64,000 bases of DNA from Hoylesella shahii DSM 15611 = JCM 12083 (GTDB taxonomy: Bacteria; Bacteroidota; Bacteroidia; Bacteroidales; Bacteroidaceae): the NCBI RefSeq assembly GCF_000613445.1, contig NZ_BAIZ01000003.1, positions 60,037 through 124,036 of the forward strand, given 5' to 3'. A model generated the notes under the pieces. It was not told the origin of the DNA. It saw nothing but the letters and a program-made list of their open reading frames with translations, and did not search any database. A program made the position numbers and the translations under genes. The stretch's first letter is position 1, and each line of letters starts with the position of its first letter. This document shows positions 29,384 to 39,077 of this stretch, in pieces.

Positions 29384-30382
29384 CTACTGATTAAACGAAC
29401 CACAATGCGGACAGCGCCCTTTTGAATGCATAGCCACACCACAATTGCCACAAATATAACGGCTACGATTATAGGCCATATGCCTGCTAACGGCCCAATA
29501 TCCATAAACAAGAAGGAGCGGATAGCCCACATAATAAAGTGTGCTGATGCTAAAAACGATGTAATTGACAGCACAAACACCAGCCAAACCGCAAAGATAG
29601 AGCATGGCATCACTAAAGGGAAGTTTATGCCGAATATCGTCTATCGTGGCCAAACCTATGATAAGGATTGCCCAAACAGATGCCAAAAAGAACGATAGCA
29701 AGGGCGGAACACTGAAGGGATTGAGTGTGGGATGGTAATAAAAATGACGCCACGTGTCGGCAGCAAACAGCTGAATGCTGGCATAAAACGTGGCCGAAGC
29801 GGCAACAAGCAAGGCCAATAGCGTGGGATAAAACGAGTCGATGTCGCGCACATGCACCAAAAAAGCATTGGCACGAACGATTTTAAGCGCCAAATACAAC
29901 ATGCCGATGACACATATCACCACGAGAAAGATAAGCAAATGCACATCAGAGAAGGTGGAAATGAACTGCGAAATGGGGTCGTCGGGTACGACATTGGGCA
30001 ACAGTTGTGTCTCGTTTATCCAGCCAAAGGTAGACTGATCGCGGGCTAGTTGCACCCAAACAGAGTCTTCGCCGCTTGCAGGAACTATACGAATGTCGGC
30101 TACAACCAAATGATTATTGTGCATCACATAAAGCGTATCTAGGGCCACTCCCGACACAACCTCCTCGGGTTGCTGCCTGATAAGCGGCAAGGAATCGGCT
30201 TTAACCACAAAGTTATAGTTATTCGAATAGTGATGGGAAGCCGAAAACGAGAGCGAATCAAGTTGTTCGGCCGTAAGTTCAGGCGTGCCTTCGTTGTTCT
30301 TTGGCTGCTGATGATAACAACCAGAGAACCCCACAAGCAGTACTACAAGCACCCAAAGGTTAAGCTTAAGAAGCTTTTTCAT
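29384..30382 (-). CDS. Membrane lipoprotein with C-terminal zinc ribbon
   Basis: 332 residues from MKKLLKLNLW, whose lipobox-like VGFSGC puts the Cys near residue 22. A periplasmic SH3-like region (LYVMHNNHLVVADIRI...DQSTFGWINETQLLP, about 75-140) is followed by some five membrane segments (from LLIFLVVICVIGMLYLALKI). A C-terminal four-Cys zinc ribbon, CGNCG...GRCPHCG, would face the cytoplasm. The combination is known in Bacteroidales proteins of unknown role. The start is 1 bp after the stop of the U32 gene (TGATATG), so it is translationally coupled to it. Confidence 0.78.
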   Translation of the reverse strand: MKKLLKLNLWVLVVLLVGFSGCYHQQPKNNEGTPELTAEQLDSLSFSASHHYSNNYNFVVKADSLPLIRQQPEEVVSGVALDTLYVMHNNHLVVADIRIVPASGEDSVWVQLARDQSTFGWINETQLLPNVVPDDPISQFISTFSDVHLLIFLVVICVIGMLYLALKIVRANAFLVHVRDIDSFYPTLLALLVAASATFYASIQLFAADTWRHFYYHPTLNPFSVPPLLSFFLASVWAILIIGLATIDDIRHKLPFSDAMLYLCGLAGVCAVNYIVFSISTLYYVGYPLLLVYGYWAVSRHMAYNRSRYICGNCGVAMHSKGRCPHCGSFNQ

Positions 30383-30383
30383 A

Positions 30384-32245
30384 TCATTCTGCATATAAGT
30401 CCATTTGACATTCAGCACAATTAAAGTGCAGTCTGAACCGCCTATTGTCCCCTAATTGCAAGTAAAGTGGCTCTTTCCAAGTGGGTTTTGTGCCACCATG
30501 TTTCACACAATGTCCCAGCGAAAAGCGTATGCAATGGCGGCATTGCATCAGCAATGCTTCATCGGGTTGGGGCTTTTTCACCTCAAAAGCGTCGCCAATG
30601 TCGACTAATCCCTCATTTTCGTAGAAGGCTTTCGACAGGTGATTGGAGGCGTTATAAAGATAAGAGTGGCGCTTATATTGAGGTGTCCAAGCCAGCGTTT
30701 GTTGTTTTGGGTATGGCGTAGGCAGCGTTCTAGGCTGGTCGGTAAGGTTTACAGGTGGGTTCATCATGGCGTCGACAGCTCGTCTACGAAGGTCGGCCAG
30801 CATACTAGAAGGTATGAAAAGCCTTCTACATCAGCATCCATCTGCACTTCATCGCAACAATAAGGTGTTCCACCCAACTTAGTTAGCTGCCTATTAATAT
30901 TGTCGCGCTGCGATTTTTGAGCTTGTTGAAGTTGGCATTGCAAATGATGCACGCTACTGTTAATATATTCTCCACCTTGCACAATAGCCGTTTCAAGTTG
31001 TACACCCTCCTTTGTTGAAGTCAATTTCATGAACAAAGGCACCTTTCGCACGGCCGTTTGTTTAGCCAGGAGTTTACCAAATGCCTCATCGTTATTACGA
31101 TAGAGCGACATGCCAGGCTTCAATCCTTCGGGCATTTTCAGTGGGAAAAGGCGGTTGCCTTCGGCACGGTTCACCCTAAAACCCACCAATTCACGGTCGG
31201 CATTGATAAAACACAGTCCGTCGCCATTAGCAAAACTAGCAGTGGAAGCCACATTAAACGAGTTTCCTCGCAATTCTTTCACCTTTCCAACATACTCGCC
31301 CATGGCCTTAGGTGTATCGAAAGAGGCGATACCCTGCTGTCTGCCCTTAGCAAAATAATCGGTATAACCGCGGTTAAAGGTTTTATTCAGACTGGGTTCG
31401 AAAGCATATTCCACCTCACCAAGCGAAGCTCTGCAATAGCGTTGCGGATATTTGCGTACCAGCTGATTAAGTTTTTGACTATAGGCAGCCACCACATTCT
31501 TAACATAGGCCACATCTTTTAGTCGTCCTTCAATCTTAAACGAAGTGGCTCCAGCTTCGGCCAATTCCTCCAAATGATTAATCTGACTCAAGTCTTTCAT
31601 CGAAAGCAGATAGCGTTGGCGCTCAATAACCTCGCCAGAAGCGTCAATAAGATCGAACTTCATACGGCAAAATTGGGCACAAGCCCCTCTATTGGCACTG
31701 CGCGAGAAGCAATGTTGCGACACATAGCACACACCCGAATAACTAACGCACAATGCACCATGTACAAACACTTCGAGTTCGGCATGGGGGAGCTGCTGGT
31801 GAATGCGTTTAATCTCATCAATAGATAGTTCGCGAGCAAGTACAACGCGTTCAAAGCCATGACTAAGCAGCCAATTTACCTTTTCGGGCGAGCGGTTATC
31901 CGTTTGCGTGCTAGCGTGGAGGGCTATTGGGGGCAACTGCATCTTGAGCAAAGCCATATCTTGCACCAGTATGGCATCTGCTCCAGCCCTGTACAAGTTC
32001 CATATCAAGCGTTGCGTGTCTTCCAATTCGTCTTCGTACACAATGGTATTCACAGTTACAAACACCTTCACACCATAGCGATGGGCGTAAGTGCATAGCT
32101 CTTGAATATCAGAAACACTATTGCCCGCAGCGGCTCTAGCGCCAAAACGGCTAGCGCCAATATACACGGCATCTGCTCCATGGTCTACGGCAGCCATGCC
32201 ACATTCAAGATTTTTAGCTGGTGCAAGTAGCTCAAGTTGTCTCAT
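30384..32245 (-). CDS. Peptidase U32 family protein, RlhA/YegQ-like (frame interrupted near 30808)
   Basis: U32 proteins of this type (RlhA, TrhP) hydroxylate rRNA or tRNA in E. coli, although named peptidases. The first frame (493 residues) has ELLAPAKNLECGMAAVDHGADAVYIG at the N-terminus (quoted in part), RLIWNLYRAGADAILVQD near 78 and the family signature ELEVFVHGALCVSYSGVC near 154 with Cys residues. The last 139 residues lie in the other frame (MLADLRRRAVDAMM...) and carry a four-Cys motif (CRHCIRFSLGHC). One added base at about 30808 makes a single 620-residue protein, normal for Bacteroidetes. It follows metA by 12 bp. Confidence 0.86.
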
Positions 32246-32257
32246 TTGATGCGGATT

Positions 32258-33175
32258 TTATTTAATGTCGTTGACATTATACGGTGTTTCTTGATACACA
32301 TAATAATTAATCCAGTTGCTAAACAACAAGTTGGCGTGTGCTCGCCAAGTTACCATTGGAGGCTGTGTAGGGTCGTTATTGGGGTAATAATTCAGCGGAA
32401 CAGAAACATCATCGCGTTTACCCCAGTCGCGTTTAAACTCAGTATCGAGCGTGTTTGGCGCATATTCTAAGTGACCTAGAATAAAGATTTCTCGGCCATT
32501 GCGCGCCATTACCATTCCCACCCCACTAAAATCCGACTCAGCCACGAGTGTCAAAGCTTCATTTTTCAAGATGTCTTCACGCTTCACTTCTGTGTGTCGG
32601 CTATGAGGCATGTTGAAATACTCGTCAAATCCTCTGAATATGGGCAACAAAGGTAGCTCTGGTTTATGCTTAAATACGCCAAACATTTTACCATCTAGCG
32701 GATATTTATGAATGCCATAATGATAATAAAGCCCAGCTTGAGCTGCCCAACAAATATAAAGCGTGCTGGTTACGTGCGTGCGAGCCCAACTAAAAATCTC
32801 GGTTAATTCTTCCCAATAAGTCACTTCTTCAAAGGGAAGATGCTCAACAGGTGCTCCAGTAACAATCATTCCGTCGAACTTTTGGTTACGCATCACATCG
32901 AAATCTTCGTAAAAACTCATCATGTGCTCAATCGGCGTGTTCTTTGGAGTGTGACTTTTAAGTTTCATAAAACTCACCTCTATTTGCAGAGGAGTGTTAG
33001 AAAGCAAGCGTATGAGGTCGGTTTCGGTTGTTATTTTCAACGGCATGAGGTTGAGCACAACAATCTTTAGCGGTCGAATATCTTGGCTGGTGGCTCTCGA
33101 ATTGTTCATAACAAAGATATTCTCTCGCATCAATATATCTATTGCTGGTAATTTATCGGGGATACGTAGTGGCAT
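32258..33175 (-). CDS. metA: Homoserine O-acyltransferase MetA
   Basis: Activates homoserine with acetyl- or succinyl-CoA at the first committed step of methionine synthesis. The 305-residue length and order match MetA: PLRIPDKLPAIDILMREN at the start, VVLNLMPLKITTETDLIRLL near 38, the catalytic Cys in YICWAAQAGLYYHYG near 142, the catalytic His/Glu block SRHTEVKREDI near 235 and LGHLEYAPNTLD near 254. Acyl preference cannot be told from sequence by eye. It leads the metA-U32-zinc ribbon set. Confidence 0.95.
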   Translation of the reverse strand: MPLRIPDKLPAIDILMRENIFVMNNSRATSQDIRPLKIVVLNLMPLKITTETDLIRLLSNTPLQIEVSFMKLKSHTPKNTPIEHMMSFYEDFDVMRNQKFDGMIVTGAPVEHLPFEEVTYWEELTEIFSWARTHVTSTLYICWAAQAGLYYHYGIHKYPLDGKMFGVFKHKPELPLLPIFRGFDEYFNMPHSRHTEVKREDILKNEALTLVAESDFSGVGMVMARNGREIFILGHLEYAPNTLDTEFKRDWGKRDDVSVPLNYYPNNDPTQPPMVTWRAHANLLFSNWINYYVYQETPYNVNDIK

Positions 33176-33654
33176 TGCGGTTTACTATAATCAAAGCTAA
33201 CTAAGACGTGTGACAGGCGAATAACGGGCAAATGGTTTGCCCAGGTATTTTCTTCTCTTGCATTTAGCATATGCAAAGGTAGTATTTTTTTGCGAAATAT
33301 GAAAGTGATATACCAACTAACCCTTTGGCATAAAGGGCGTAAAAATGCAACAATAACAGGCTTTTAAACCTAAAAGGCTGAATGTAGAAAAGGTTAAATG
33401 ACGTAAAGGGATAAATTATGCAACTTTTTCGTTAAGCCAAATGAACAATGTCGAGCTTGCTCGTACATTGTCATGGCGAGAAAACGCACTTTTCAAGGAA
33501 CGAAAAGAACATTTAACTACTCAAGTTTACCTGATACAATGACTCATAAAATTGGTGCTTGATTAACGCTTAGAATTTTAAAATACGAAACAAATAAAAC
33601 AATTGTCATGTTGATTATTCGCAATAAGCGTTACAAAAAAGCAAAAGCATTGTG
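33176..33654. other. Gene-free region upstream of metA
   Basis: A -7 element TACCTTTG (minus strand, 33281-33274) would start metA. At 33372-33419 there are three 16-bp imperfect units (AAAAGGCTGAATGTAG-like). TATACCAACTAACC at 33309-33322 recurs exactly at 25256-25269. No riboswitch core could be recognised. Confidence 0.45.
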
Positions 33655-33990
33655 CTAAAAAAGAGTAGGCGATGTGTCGGGAGCCGGTTTCTTAGGTTCT
33701 TCAACAGGTACTGCGTCTTTAAACTTCAGCACAAGTTGCTGAGTTTCTTTCAAATCAAAATTCAAATGATACACTCCTCGCAAGGCAGTGCGCTTTATAA
33801 GCGAAGCCTGGCTGTGCGATTTAGCAATAAGAAACCGCGATACAAAGGCGTACACCTCCTCGTAACTCACAGGATTGAATAGCGAGTTACAGGCATTAAA
33901 AACATGTAGCGCTATCTTTTGCATGGCCAAACCATCTTCTCCGGCTTCAGATAGCACTCTAAAAATCTCTTGTTCGTATAAGGTAGACAT
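33655..33990 (-). CDS. Small winged-helix-like conserved protein
   Basis: 111 residues, no signal peptide or membrane segment. The N-terminal MSTLYEQEIFRVLSEAGEDGLAMQKIALHVF looks like a winged-helix fold, followed by SYEEVYAFVSRFLI and a wing-like GVYHLNFDLKETQQLVLKF; the tail is Pro/Glu-rich. I do not recognise a named family; I have the impression that similar proteins occur throughout Bacteroidales. It is separated by a strong terminator from the next gene upstream. Confidence 0.65.
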   Translation of the reverse strand: MSTLYEQEIFRVLSEAGEDGLAMQKIALHVFNACNSLFNPVSYEEVYAFVSRFLIAKSHSQASLIKRTALRGVYHLNFDLKETQQLVLKFKDAVPVEEPKKPAPDTSPTLF

Positions 33991-34004
33991 ATAAATTGCA
34001 AAAC

Positions 34005-34035
34005 AAGGGCCACCAATTAAAAGTTGGTGGCCCTT
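34005..34035 (-). terminator. Terminator after the DUF2582-like gene
   Basis: Perfect 12-bp stem AAGGGCCACCAA / TTGGTGGCCCTT with a 7-nt loop, 7 bp past the stop codon at 34042. Confidence 0.85.
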
Positions 34036-34041
34036 ATCTTG

Positions 34042-34344
34042 TTAAGCTAACGTGACGAGTTTATCTTCACCTTTAATCTTTCCTTCCTTAAAGAGCCATC
34101 CGATACCGAGCAAAACTTCTTCTTCACTCTTATCAGAAGCCTTAGCAATCTCTGCTACACTAAGAGCTTTACCAGCTGACGATAGGGTTTGGTAAACATC
34201 ACCTGCTCTAAATCCAACGCTTTCTGCGTTTATAACCCATGTGGGTTCGGTAACTTTCTTAGTTGCAGTTTTCTTTGCTGCGGGCTTTTTCGCCGTTGAG
34301 TTTTTAGTCTCTACTGCGCTTTTTGTTACTTTCTTTTCTGCCAT
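34042..34344 (-). CDS. Winged-helix domain protein, DUF2582-like
   Basis: 100 residues. The first 36 are a Lys/Ala-rich histone-like tail (VETKNSTAKKPAAKKTATKK). From residue 37 it is a single winged-helix domain: WVINAESVGFRAGDVYQTLS, then LSVAEIAKASDKSEEEVLLG and the wing WLFKEGKIKGEDK. The domain matches my memory of DUF2582 (PF10771). Such a tail suggests general nucleic-acid binding, which is inference. A -7 element TAATTTTG (34413-34406, minus) lies about 60 bp upstream. Confidence 0.8.
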   Translation of the reverse strand: MAEKKVTKSAVETKNSTAKKPAAKKTATKKVTEPTWVINAESVGFRAGDVYQTLSSAGKALSVAEIAKASDKSEEEVLLGIGWLFKEGKIKGEDKLVTLA

Positions 34345-34482
34345 AGTTATAAAATTTAAGTGTTATGCTCACAGATTTGAACAACTAACACAAATTTATC
34401 GGTTGCAAAATTAGTACTTTTATTTAACATATAGCATCTTTTTGTAAGAAAAGTAAAGCGTTTTATAACAATTAGATACGAT

Positions 34483-36243
34483 TTATTGATTTACATCAAC
34501 TCTTAGATTAAGTTCCTCTAATTGTTTGGCATCTATCGTTGAAGGGGCATCAAGCATCACATCACGACCGCTATTGTTCTTGGGGAACGCAATACAATCG
34601 CGAATAGAGTTAAGTCCTGCAAAAATAGAAACAAAGCGATCAAGACCGAAAGCCAATCCGGCATGAGGTGGTGCTCCATATTTAAAGGCATTGATAAGGA
34701 AGCCAAACTGAGCCATTGCTCTTTCGGGTGTAAAGCCTAAGATGCCAAACATCTTTTCTTGTAATGCGCCATCGTGAATACGAAGACTACCTCCGCCCAC
34801 TTCAATGCCATTGCAAACAAAGTCGTAAGCCTTAGCACGAACGCGTTCTGGATGCTCGTCGAGCAGTGGAATATCTTCAGGATGAGGCATCGTGAAGGGA
34901 TGGTGTGTTGCCATGAGTCGCTGTTCTTCATCGCTCCATTCAAAGAGTGGGAAGTCTACTATCCACAAACACTCAAACTTATCTTTATCACGAAGGCCTA
35001 AGCGGTCGCCCATTTCGAGGCGCAAGTTGCAAAGCTGTACACGCGTTTTATTGGCATTATCGCCGCTCATTATCAACACGAGATCGCCATCTTTGGCGCC
35101 CATGGTCTGTTTAAGACTAGCAAAAACCTCTGGCGAATAGAACTTATCGATGCTGCTTTTTACCGAGCCATCGGCTTCAAACTTCACAAACACAAGTCCC
35201 TTAGCACCAACTTGCGGACGTTTAACAAAGTCGGTTAGCTCATTTAGTTGCTTACGCGAGTAGTCGGCACAACCCGGAACACAGATACCCCCAATATATG
35301 CAGCCTCATTAAACACGCTAAACTCGCCAGTACCTTTAAGTACATCGGCCAGTTCGACAAATTCCATACCGAAACGCAAGTCGGGCTTGTCGCTTCCGTA
35401 TAGTTTCATAGCCTCGTGCCATGGCATTTGGCGCAGTTTTGCAGGCAATTCCACCCCTCTAAGTTCCTTAAACAGATGACGAGCCATATCCTCGAACAAG
35501 TCGATAACATCGTCTTGGTCTACGAAACTCATCTCGCAGTCAATCTGTGTGAACTCAGGTTGACGGTCGGCACGTAGATCTTCGTCTCTAAAACATTTTG
35601 CAATCTGGAAATAACGGTCGAAACCGCTCACCATAAGCAATTGCTTTAGAGTCTGTGGACTTTGTGGAAGGGCATAAAATTGTCCTGGATTCATGCGAGA
35701 AGGCACAACAAAGTCGCGTGCTCCCTCGGGTGTAGAGCCGATAAGGATGGGTGTTTCCACCTCGATAAAATTCTTATTATCAAGGAAGTTGCGTATAAGA
35801 ATAGTCATCTTGTGGCGCAACTCCATATTTTTGCGCACATTTGGTCTACGCAAGTCAAGGTAGCGATACTTCATTCTAATGTCATCGCCACCATCGGTGT
35901 TCTCTTCAATGGTGAAAGGAGGTGTAAGGCTCTCACTCAACACATTGAGTTGAGTTACAATAATCTCAATATCGCCAGTGGGAAGGTTGGAATTTTTGCT
36001 TTGTCTTTCGTTCACATTTCCCGTCACTTGTATGCAAAATTCGCGTCCCAACCTATTGGCTTGGTCGCAAAGTTCTTTGTCATCGTTCTCGTTAAACACG
36101 AGTTGGGTAATGCCATATCTATCACGTAGGTCTACGAACGACATTCCGCCCATCTTCCTAACACGTTGAACCCACCCTGCCAATGTAACAGTTTTGCCTG
36201 CGTCGGCTAAGCGTAGTTCTCCACAAGTGCTTGTCCTATACAT
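34483..36243 (-). CDS. aspS: Aspartate--tRNA ligase
   Basis: Class IIb aminoacyl-tRNA synthetase, 586 residues as in other bacteria. The N-terminal OB-fold anticodon-binding domain includes [20 protein letters not shown] near 18. Motif 2 is [18 protein letters not shown] near 217, followed by the bacterial GAD insertion domain (about 285-410) and motif 3 [12 protein letters not shown] near 534. Whether it is discriminating or also charges tRNA-Asn cannot be read by eye. Single gene with its own promoter. Confidence 0.97.
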   Translation of the reverse strand: MYRTSTCGELRLADAGKTVTLAGWVQRVRKMGGMSFVDLRDRYGITQLVFNENDDKELCDQANRLGREFCIQVTGNVNERQSKNSNLPTGDIEIIVTQLNVLSESLTPPFTIEENTDGGDDIRMKYRYLDLRRPNVRKNMELRHKMTILIRNFLDNKNFIEVETPILIGSTPEGARDFVVPSRMNPGQFYALPQSPQTLKQLLMVSGFDRYFQIAKCFRDEDLRADRQPEFTQIDCEMSFVDQDDVIDLFEDMARHLFKELRGVELPAKLRQMPWHEAMKLYGSDKPDLRFGMEFVELADVLKGTGEFSVFNEAAYIGGICVPGCADYSRKQLNELTDFVKRPQVGAKGLVFVKFEADGSVKSSIDKFYSPEVFASLKQTMGAKDGDLVLIMSGDNANKTRVQLCNLRLEMGDRLGLRDKDKFECLWIVDFPLFEWSDEEQRLMATHHPFTMPHPEDIPLLDEHPERVRAKAYDFVCNGIEVGGGSLRIHDGALQEKMFGILGFTPERAMAQFGFLINAFKYGAPPHAGLAFGLDRFVSIFAGLNSIRDCIAFPKNNSGRDVMLDAPSTIDAKQLEELNLRVDVNQ

Positions 36244-36272
36244 GTTGTTATTTTCTTTTTAATTTATGTTTG

Positions 36273-36304
36273 CAAAAGTACTCATTACCAACGAAACCTA
36301 CAAA
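36273..36304 (-). promoter_or_regulatory. Promoter of aspS
   Basis: Minus strand TTTG (36304-36301), 20 bp, TACTTTTG (36280-36273), 30 bp before the ATG. Confidence 0.75.
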
Positions 36305-36493
36305 TATTTGTTGTATGTTCTGTTATATTTTTGTTGATTGGTTAACGAGGCTACTAAGTTTTTGTTTTCACGACTTTAGTTATGAAGTCTTGATTTCTTT
36401 TTTTCGTATATGGTGCTCCATTTCACAACAAACAGCTTTACTTCTTGTCTTTGTTGGCCCCGAACGAATATTATTTGGCACTTCTTAAAACAA

Positions 36494-36528
36494 AAAATGT
36501 AGCAAAACCAACGGCTTTGCTACATTTT
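36494..36528 (-). terminator. Terminator of the tRNA-Lys pair
   Basis: Perfect 13-bp stem AAAATGTAGCAAA / TTTGCTACATTTT, 5 bp past the second tRNA, followed on the minus strand by TTTTGTTTT. Confidence 0.85.
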
Positions 36529-36532
36529 AAAG

Positions 36533-36605
36533 TACATCCTTAGGGATTCGAACCCTAGACCCACTGATTAAGAGTCAGTTGCTCTACCAACTGAGCTAAG
36601 GATGC
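36533..36605 (-). tRNA. tRNA-Lys (anticodon CTT), second copy in transcript
   Basis: 73 nt. Acceptor GCATCCT / AGGATGT, D arm TAGCTCAGTTGGTAGAGCA, anticodon loop CTCTTAA and T arm GGTTCGAATCC are all present. CCA is not encoded. The sequence is identical to the copy at 36625-36697. Confidence 0.95.
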
Positions 36606-36624
36606 ATTCCCATGCTAACCTTTG

Positions 36625-36697
36625 TACATCCTTAGGGATTCGAACCCTAGACCCACTGATTAAGAGTCAGTTGCTCTACCAACTGAGCTAAGGATGC
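36625..36697 (-). tRNA. tRNA-Lys (anticodon CTT), first copy in transcript
   Basis: Identical 73-nt gene; 19 nt separates the two. Transcribed from the promoter at 36740-36771. Confidence 0.95.
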
Positions 36698-36739
36698 ATG
36701 ATGGTTGCATGATAAGGACCCTGTCCTTTTTTGCGAGTG

Positions 36740-36771
36740 CAAAGGTAATTCATTATTTCGGAACAGCCAAA
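36740..36771 (-). promoter_or_regulatory. Promoter of the tRNA-Lys pair
   Basis: Minus strand TTTG (36771-36768), 20 bp, TACCTTTG (36747-36740), 43 bp before the first tRNA. Confidence 0.8.
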
Positions 36772-37133
36772 CAAATCTCCCACTTTTTCAAGGATTGGCT
36801 GCAAAAAACACCAAACAAATGCTCTCTTAACTCTCAACCATCAATCTTACTCATTACTAAAGGCCTCAACCGCTTCCCTACAGCAATTAAAGAGCGGTGC
36901 TATTTGCGTTGTTAACACAATATTTTGTTGCCTTTACTTCTCAAAATTGATGGTTTAAGCAAATTCAAACAGCGTTTGCCACTTATTCTGAAACTGATAA
37001 TATCAAGATTTATGAACTACACATCTCAAAAATTCAAGTTCTCGAAAGCTTAAATGCGCACAATCGCAAAGTTCACAGCCACAAACTTACGAACTCAAAG
37101 GCTCGCAAACTTAAAACTCGCAAACTTAAAAAC
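36772..37133. other. Gene-free region with GAGTTTGCG-type repeats
   Basis: No gene. On the minus strand 37133-37078 reads as repeats of AAGTTTGCGAGTTTT, two near-identical 15-16-bp units followed by related words, similar in composition to copy A at 23770. Confidence 0.5.
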
Positions 37134-37979
37134 TCATTTCACCTTTACTACTCGAACGCCTAGTTGCGATTTTTGTTTCATCATATAGTTACGAAGCAGC
37201 GATTTGTCTTCCACCACTTTCTTTTGTAACGATGAAGCATGAAACAAATGCAAGCCATCTTTCTTCCAAATAGCAAATCCCACGTGACTTGTATCCAAGC
37301 CTTGACGGCTAGTTACTAATGCAAGGATGTTGCCATCTTTAACTGCTTGTTTGCAGGCTGCATTGTTAAGGATACCCGCCTTGGGTATATAGCGACACGT
37401 TTGTCCGTTAAGTTCGCTCTCCATCTGCGCAATAGGTTTAATAAATGCGGGCGTACGCACCAGCATTGGGTATTTGTCTACATGCGTAGACATAAAGTTT
37501 ATCTGCAAAGTTTGCACAGCACTGAAAGGCGGATTGGGCGCTTGCGTTTCTTCAACGAAGCCCATTTGAGTATTATCCGAAATCCATTCTGAGAAATAAT
37601 GCAACCTAGTGGGATAACCCACTTTGCCATTTCTGTAGCGAATTTTGCGCAGTTGGTTGCAAAAATCGTCGAACGTTGTTTGGCCGTTCTTTGTACATAA
37701 CGTTAGTGTTAGCACATTTTCTACAAACGTGGTGCAGTCTAGTTGACGCAAATTTATCACTAATTGTTCGTCTGTGTTGTTCTCTAACGTACTTGCCACA
37801 TAAGGAATGCCTAAGAATTTTCGAGCGAAAAACAGCACCAAGTCTTGCTTACCCTTTTGCTTTTTTCCTTCTTGCAATAGTTTAACAACCTTAATACTGT
37901 CGGCTGTGGTGTACTGAGCCTTTGCCCAAAGTGGCGATGTAACCACCAATAATAAACATGCGATAATTGCTTTTTTCAT
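37134..37979 (-). CDS. DUF1460 family protein (NlpC/P60-like amidase fold), exported
   Basis: 281 residues with signal peptide MKKAIIACLLLVVTSPLWAKAQ. It resembles DUF1460 (PF07313), which has a cysteine-peptidase/amidase fold; members cleave N-acetylmuramoyl-L-alanine or related cell-wall bonds. The likely nucleophile is Cys in RQLDCTTFVENVLTL near 80, and the His partner is in SRQGLDTSHVGFAIW near 230. Its ATG overlaps the DUF4421 stop (ATGA), so the two are translationally coupled. Confidence 0.88.
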   Translation of the reverse strand: MKKAIIACLLLVVTSPLWAKAQYTTADSIKVVKLLQEGKKQKGKQDLVLFFARKFLGIPYVASTLENNTDEQLVINLRQLDCTTFVENVLTLTLCTKNGQTTFDDFCNQLRKIRYRNGKVGYPTRLHYFSEWISDNTQMGFVEETQAPNPPFSAVQTLQINFMSTHVDKYPMLVRTPAFIKPIAQMESELNGQTCRYIPKAGILNNAACKQAVKDGNILALVTSRQGLDTSHVGFAIWKKDGLHLFHASSLQKKVVEDKSLLRNYMMKQKSQLGVRVVKVK

Positions 37980-39070
37980 CGTTTTATAAAATTAAAGCCT
38001 ACATATAAGTTGAGGTTTCCAAACATGTTGTTGGTTGAAAACCTATCTTTTCGATAGTTATAGGTGTGCAAAATGGTGCTAGCACCTGCATACCAACGTG
38101 AGTTGTTCCATACGATGCCGAATCGCCCCACCCCATCTACGGCTACATTATACGACAAGAAGTCGCCTAACGAGGTACGGCGGGTGCGCACATCGCCTGT
38201 GGTGCGTTTATAGCCAAGGGCCAACGAGAGCGAACCAGCCAACACCCAGTTGCGTGCAAACACCCAATTATAGGCATACCCACCTGAAATAGAGAGGTCG
38301 GTGTACTTCACTTTGCCAAAGTTCACCGTGTCGTTTGCGCCGATAATGGTGGCCTGCGCTCCCAGTTTGCTAGTGATAAGCTGGTCTAACTGCATTAAAT
38401 CTACATTCACTCGGTGCCAAGTGCATCCCACGCCAAACAACAAACTGCCCGCACTGCGCCTTTGCACAGTGCTTTGACTGAATGCTGCGCGATAAGAAAA
38501 GCGCCTATGGTTAAGGATGTAATAAAGATTAAAACCCCTAATGCGTGCATCAAAACCACCAAAATTGCTTCCCAACACTGCATCGGGCTTTATCTCTTTG
38601 GCTAACGACTCGCTACTGATTTTATAGTTATTGCCAGTGTTGCGCCAAAACAAGTCTATACCTATCTGGGCTGTGTAAAAACTCAAATCAAATTCTTGTT
38701 TGTTGTTACCATTGAGTCGACGAAGGTCTACCGTGTAACCCAAAAACAACCATTGCCAGCCCACATAAGGTCCAAACTTGATTGTGGGTTCGGGGGCAAA
38801 AGTCACCGAGTTGCCCTCGGCGGTCTTGATTTTATACAGCTCGTAAGTGTATGTATTTTGTGCCATCACGGTGTAGACATACTTTTGTGGCTCTATATAA
38901 GCGGTGTCTACATCGCCAAACGAATTTACAAATTGCTTCACACCGTTCACCACTCGCTTCATCAGCGAAGGCTTAACAGACTGTTCCACGGCAGACGAAT
39001 CCACACATTGAGCATTCGCCACCATGCACAACAAACAAAAACACAACGATGTGAGAAATGATTTAAGCAT
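37976..39070 (-). CDS. DUF4421 family outer-membrane protein
   Basis: 364 residues from ATG 39070, beginning with its own signal peptide MLKSFLTSLCFCLLCMVANAQ. The body matches DUF4421, a Bacteroidetes beta-barrel family of unknown role: YVYTVMAQNTYTYELYK, FGPYVGWQWLFLGYTVDL, FDARIRGFNLYYILNHRRFS and a closing strand GNLNLYVGFNFIKR. In the given sequence it is in frame with the upstream oxidoreductase and would read as a 692-residue fusion; the internal signal peptide argues against a true fusion. Confidence 0.82.
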   Translation of the reverse strand: MLKSFLTSLCFCLLCMVANAQCVDSSAVEQSVKPSLMKRVVNGVKQFVNSFGDVDTAYIEPQKYVYTVMAQNTYTYELYKIKTAEGNSVTFAPEPTIKFGPYVGWQWLFLGYTVDLRRLNGNNKQEFDLSFYTAQIGIDLFWRNTGNNYKISSESLAKEIKPDAVLGSNFGGFDARIRGFNLYYILNHRRFSYRAAFSQSTVQRRSAGSLLFGVGCTWHRVNVDLMQLDQLITSKLGAQATIIGANDTVNFGKVKYTDLSISGGYAYNWVFARNWVLAGSLSLALGYKRTTGDVRTRRTSLGDFLSYNVAVDGVGRFGIVWNNSRWYAGASTILHTYNYRKDRFSTNNMFGNLNLYVGFNFIKR

Positions 39071-39077
39071 GTTAGAC

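Noticed and set aside
33176..33330. SAM or other riboswitch upstream of metA
   Set aside because: I could not find a conserved core or a terminator stem next to the start codon.
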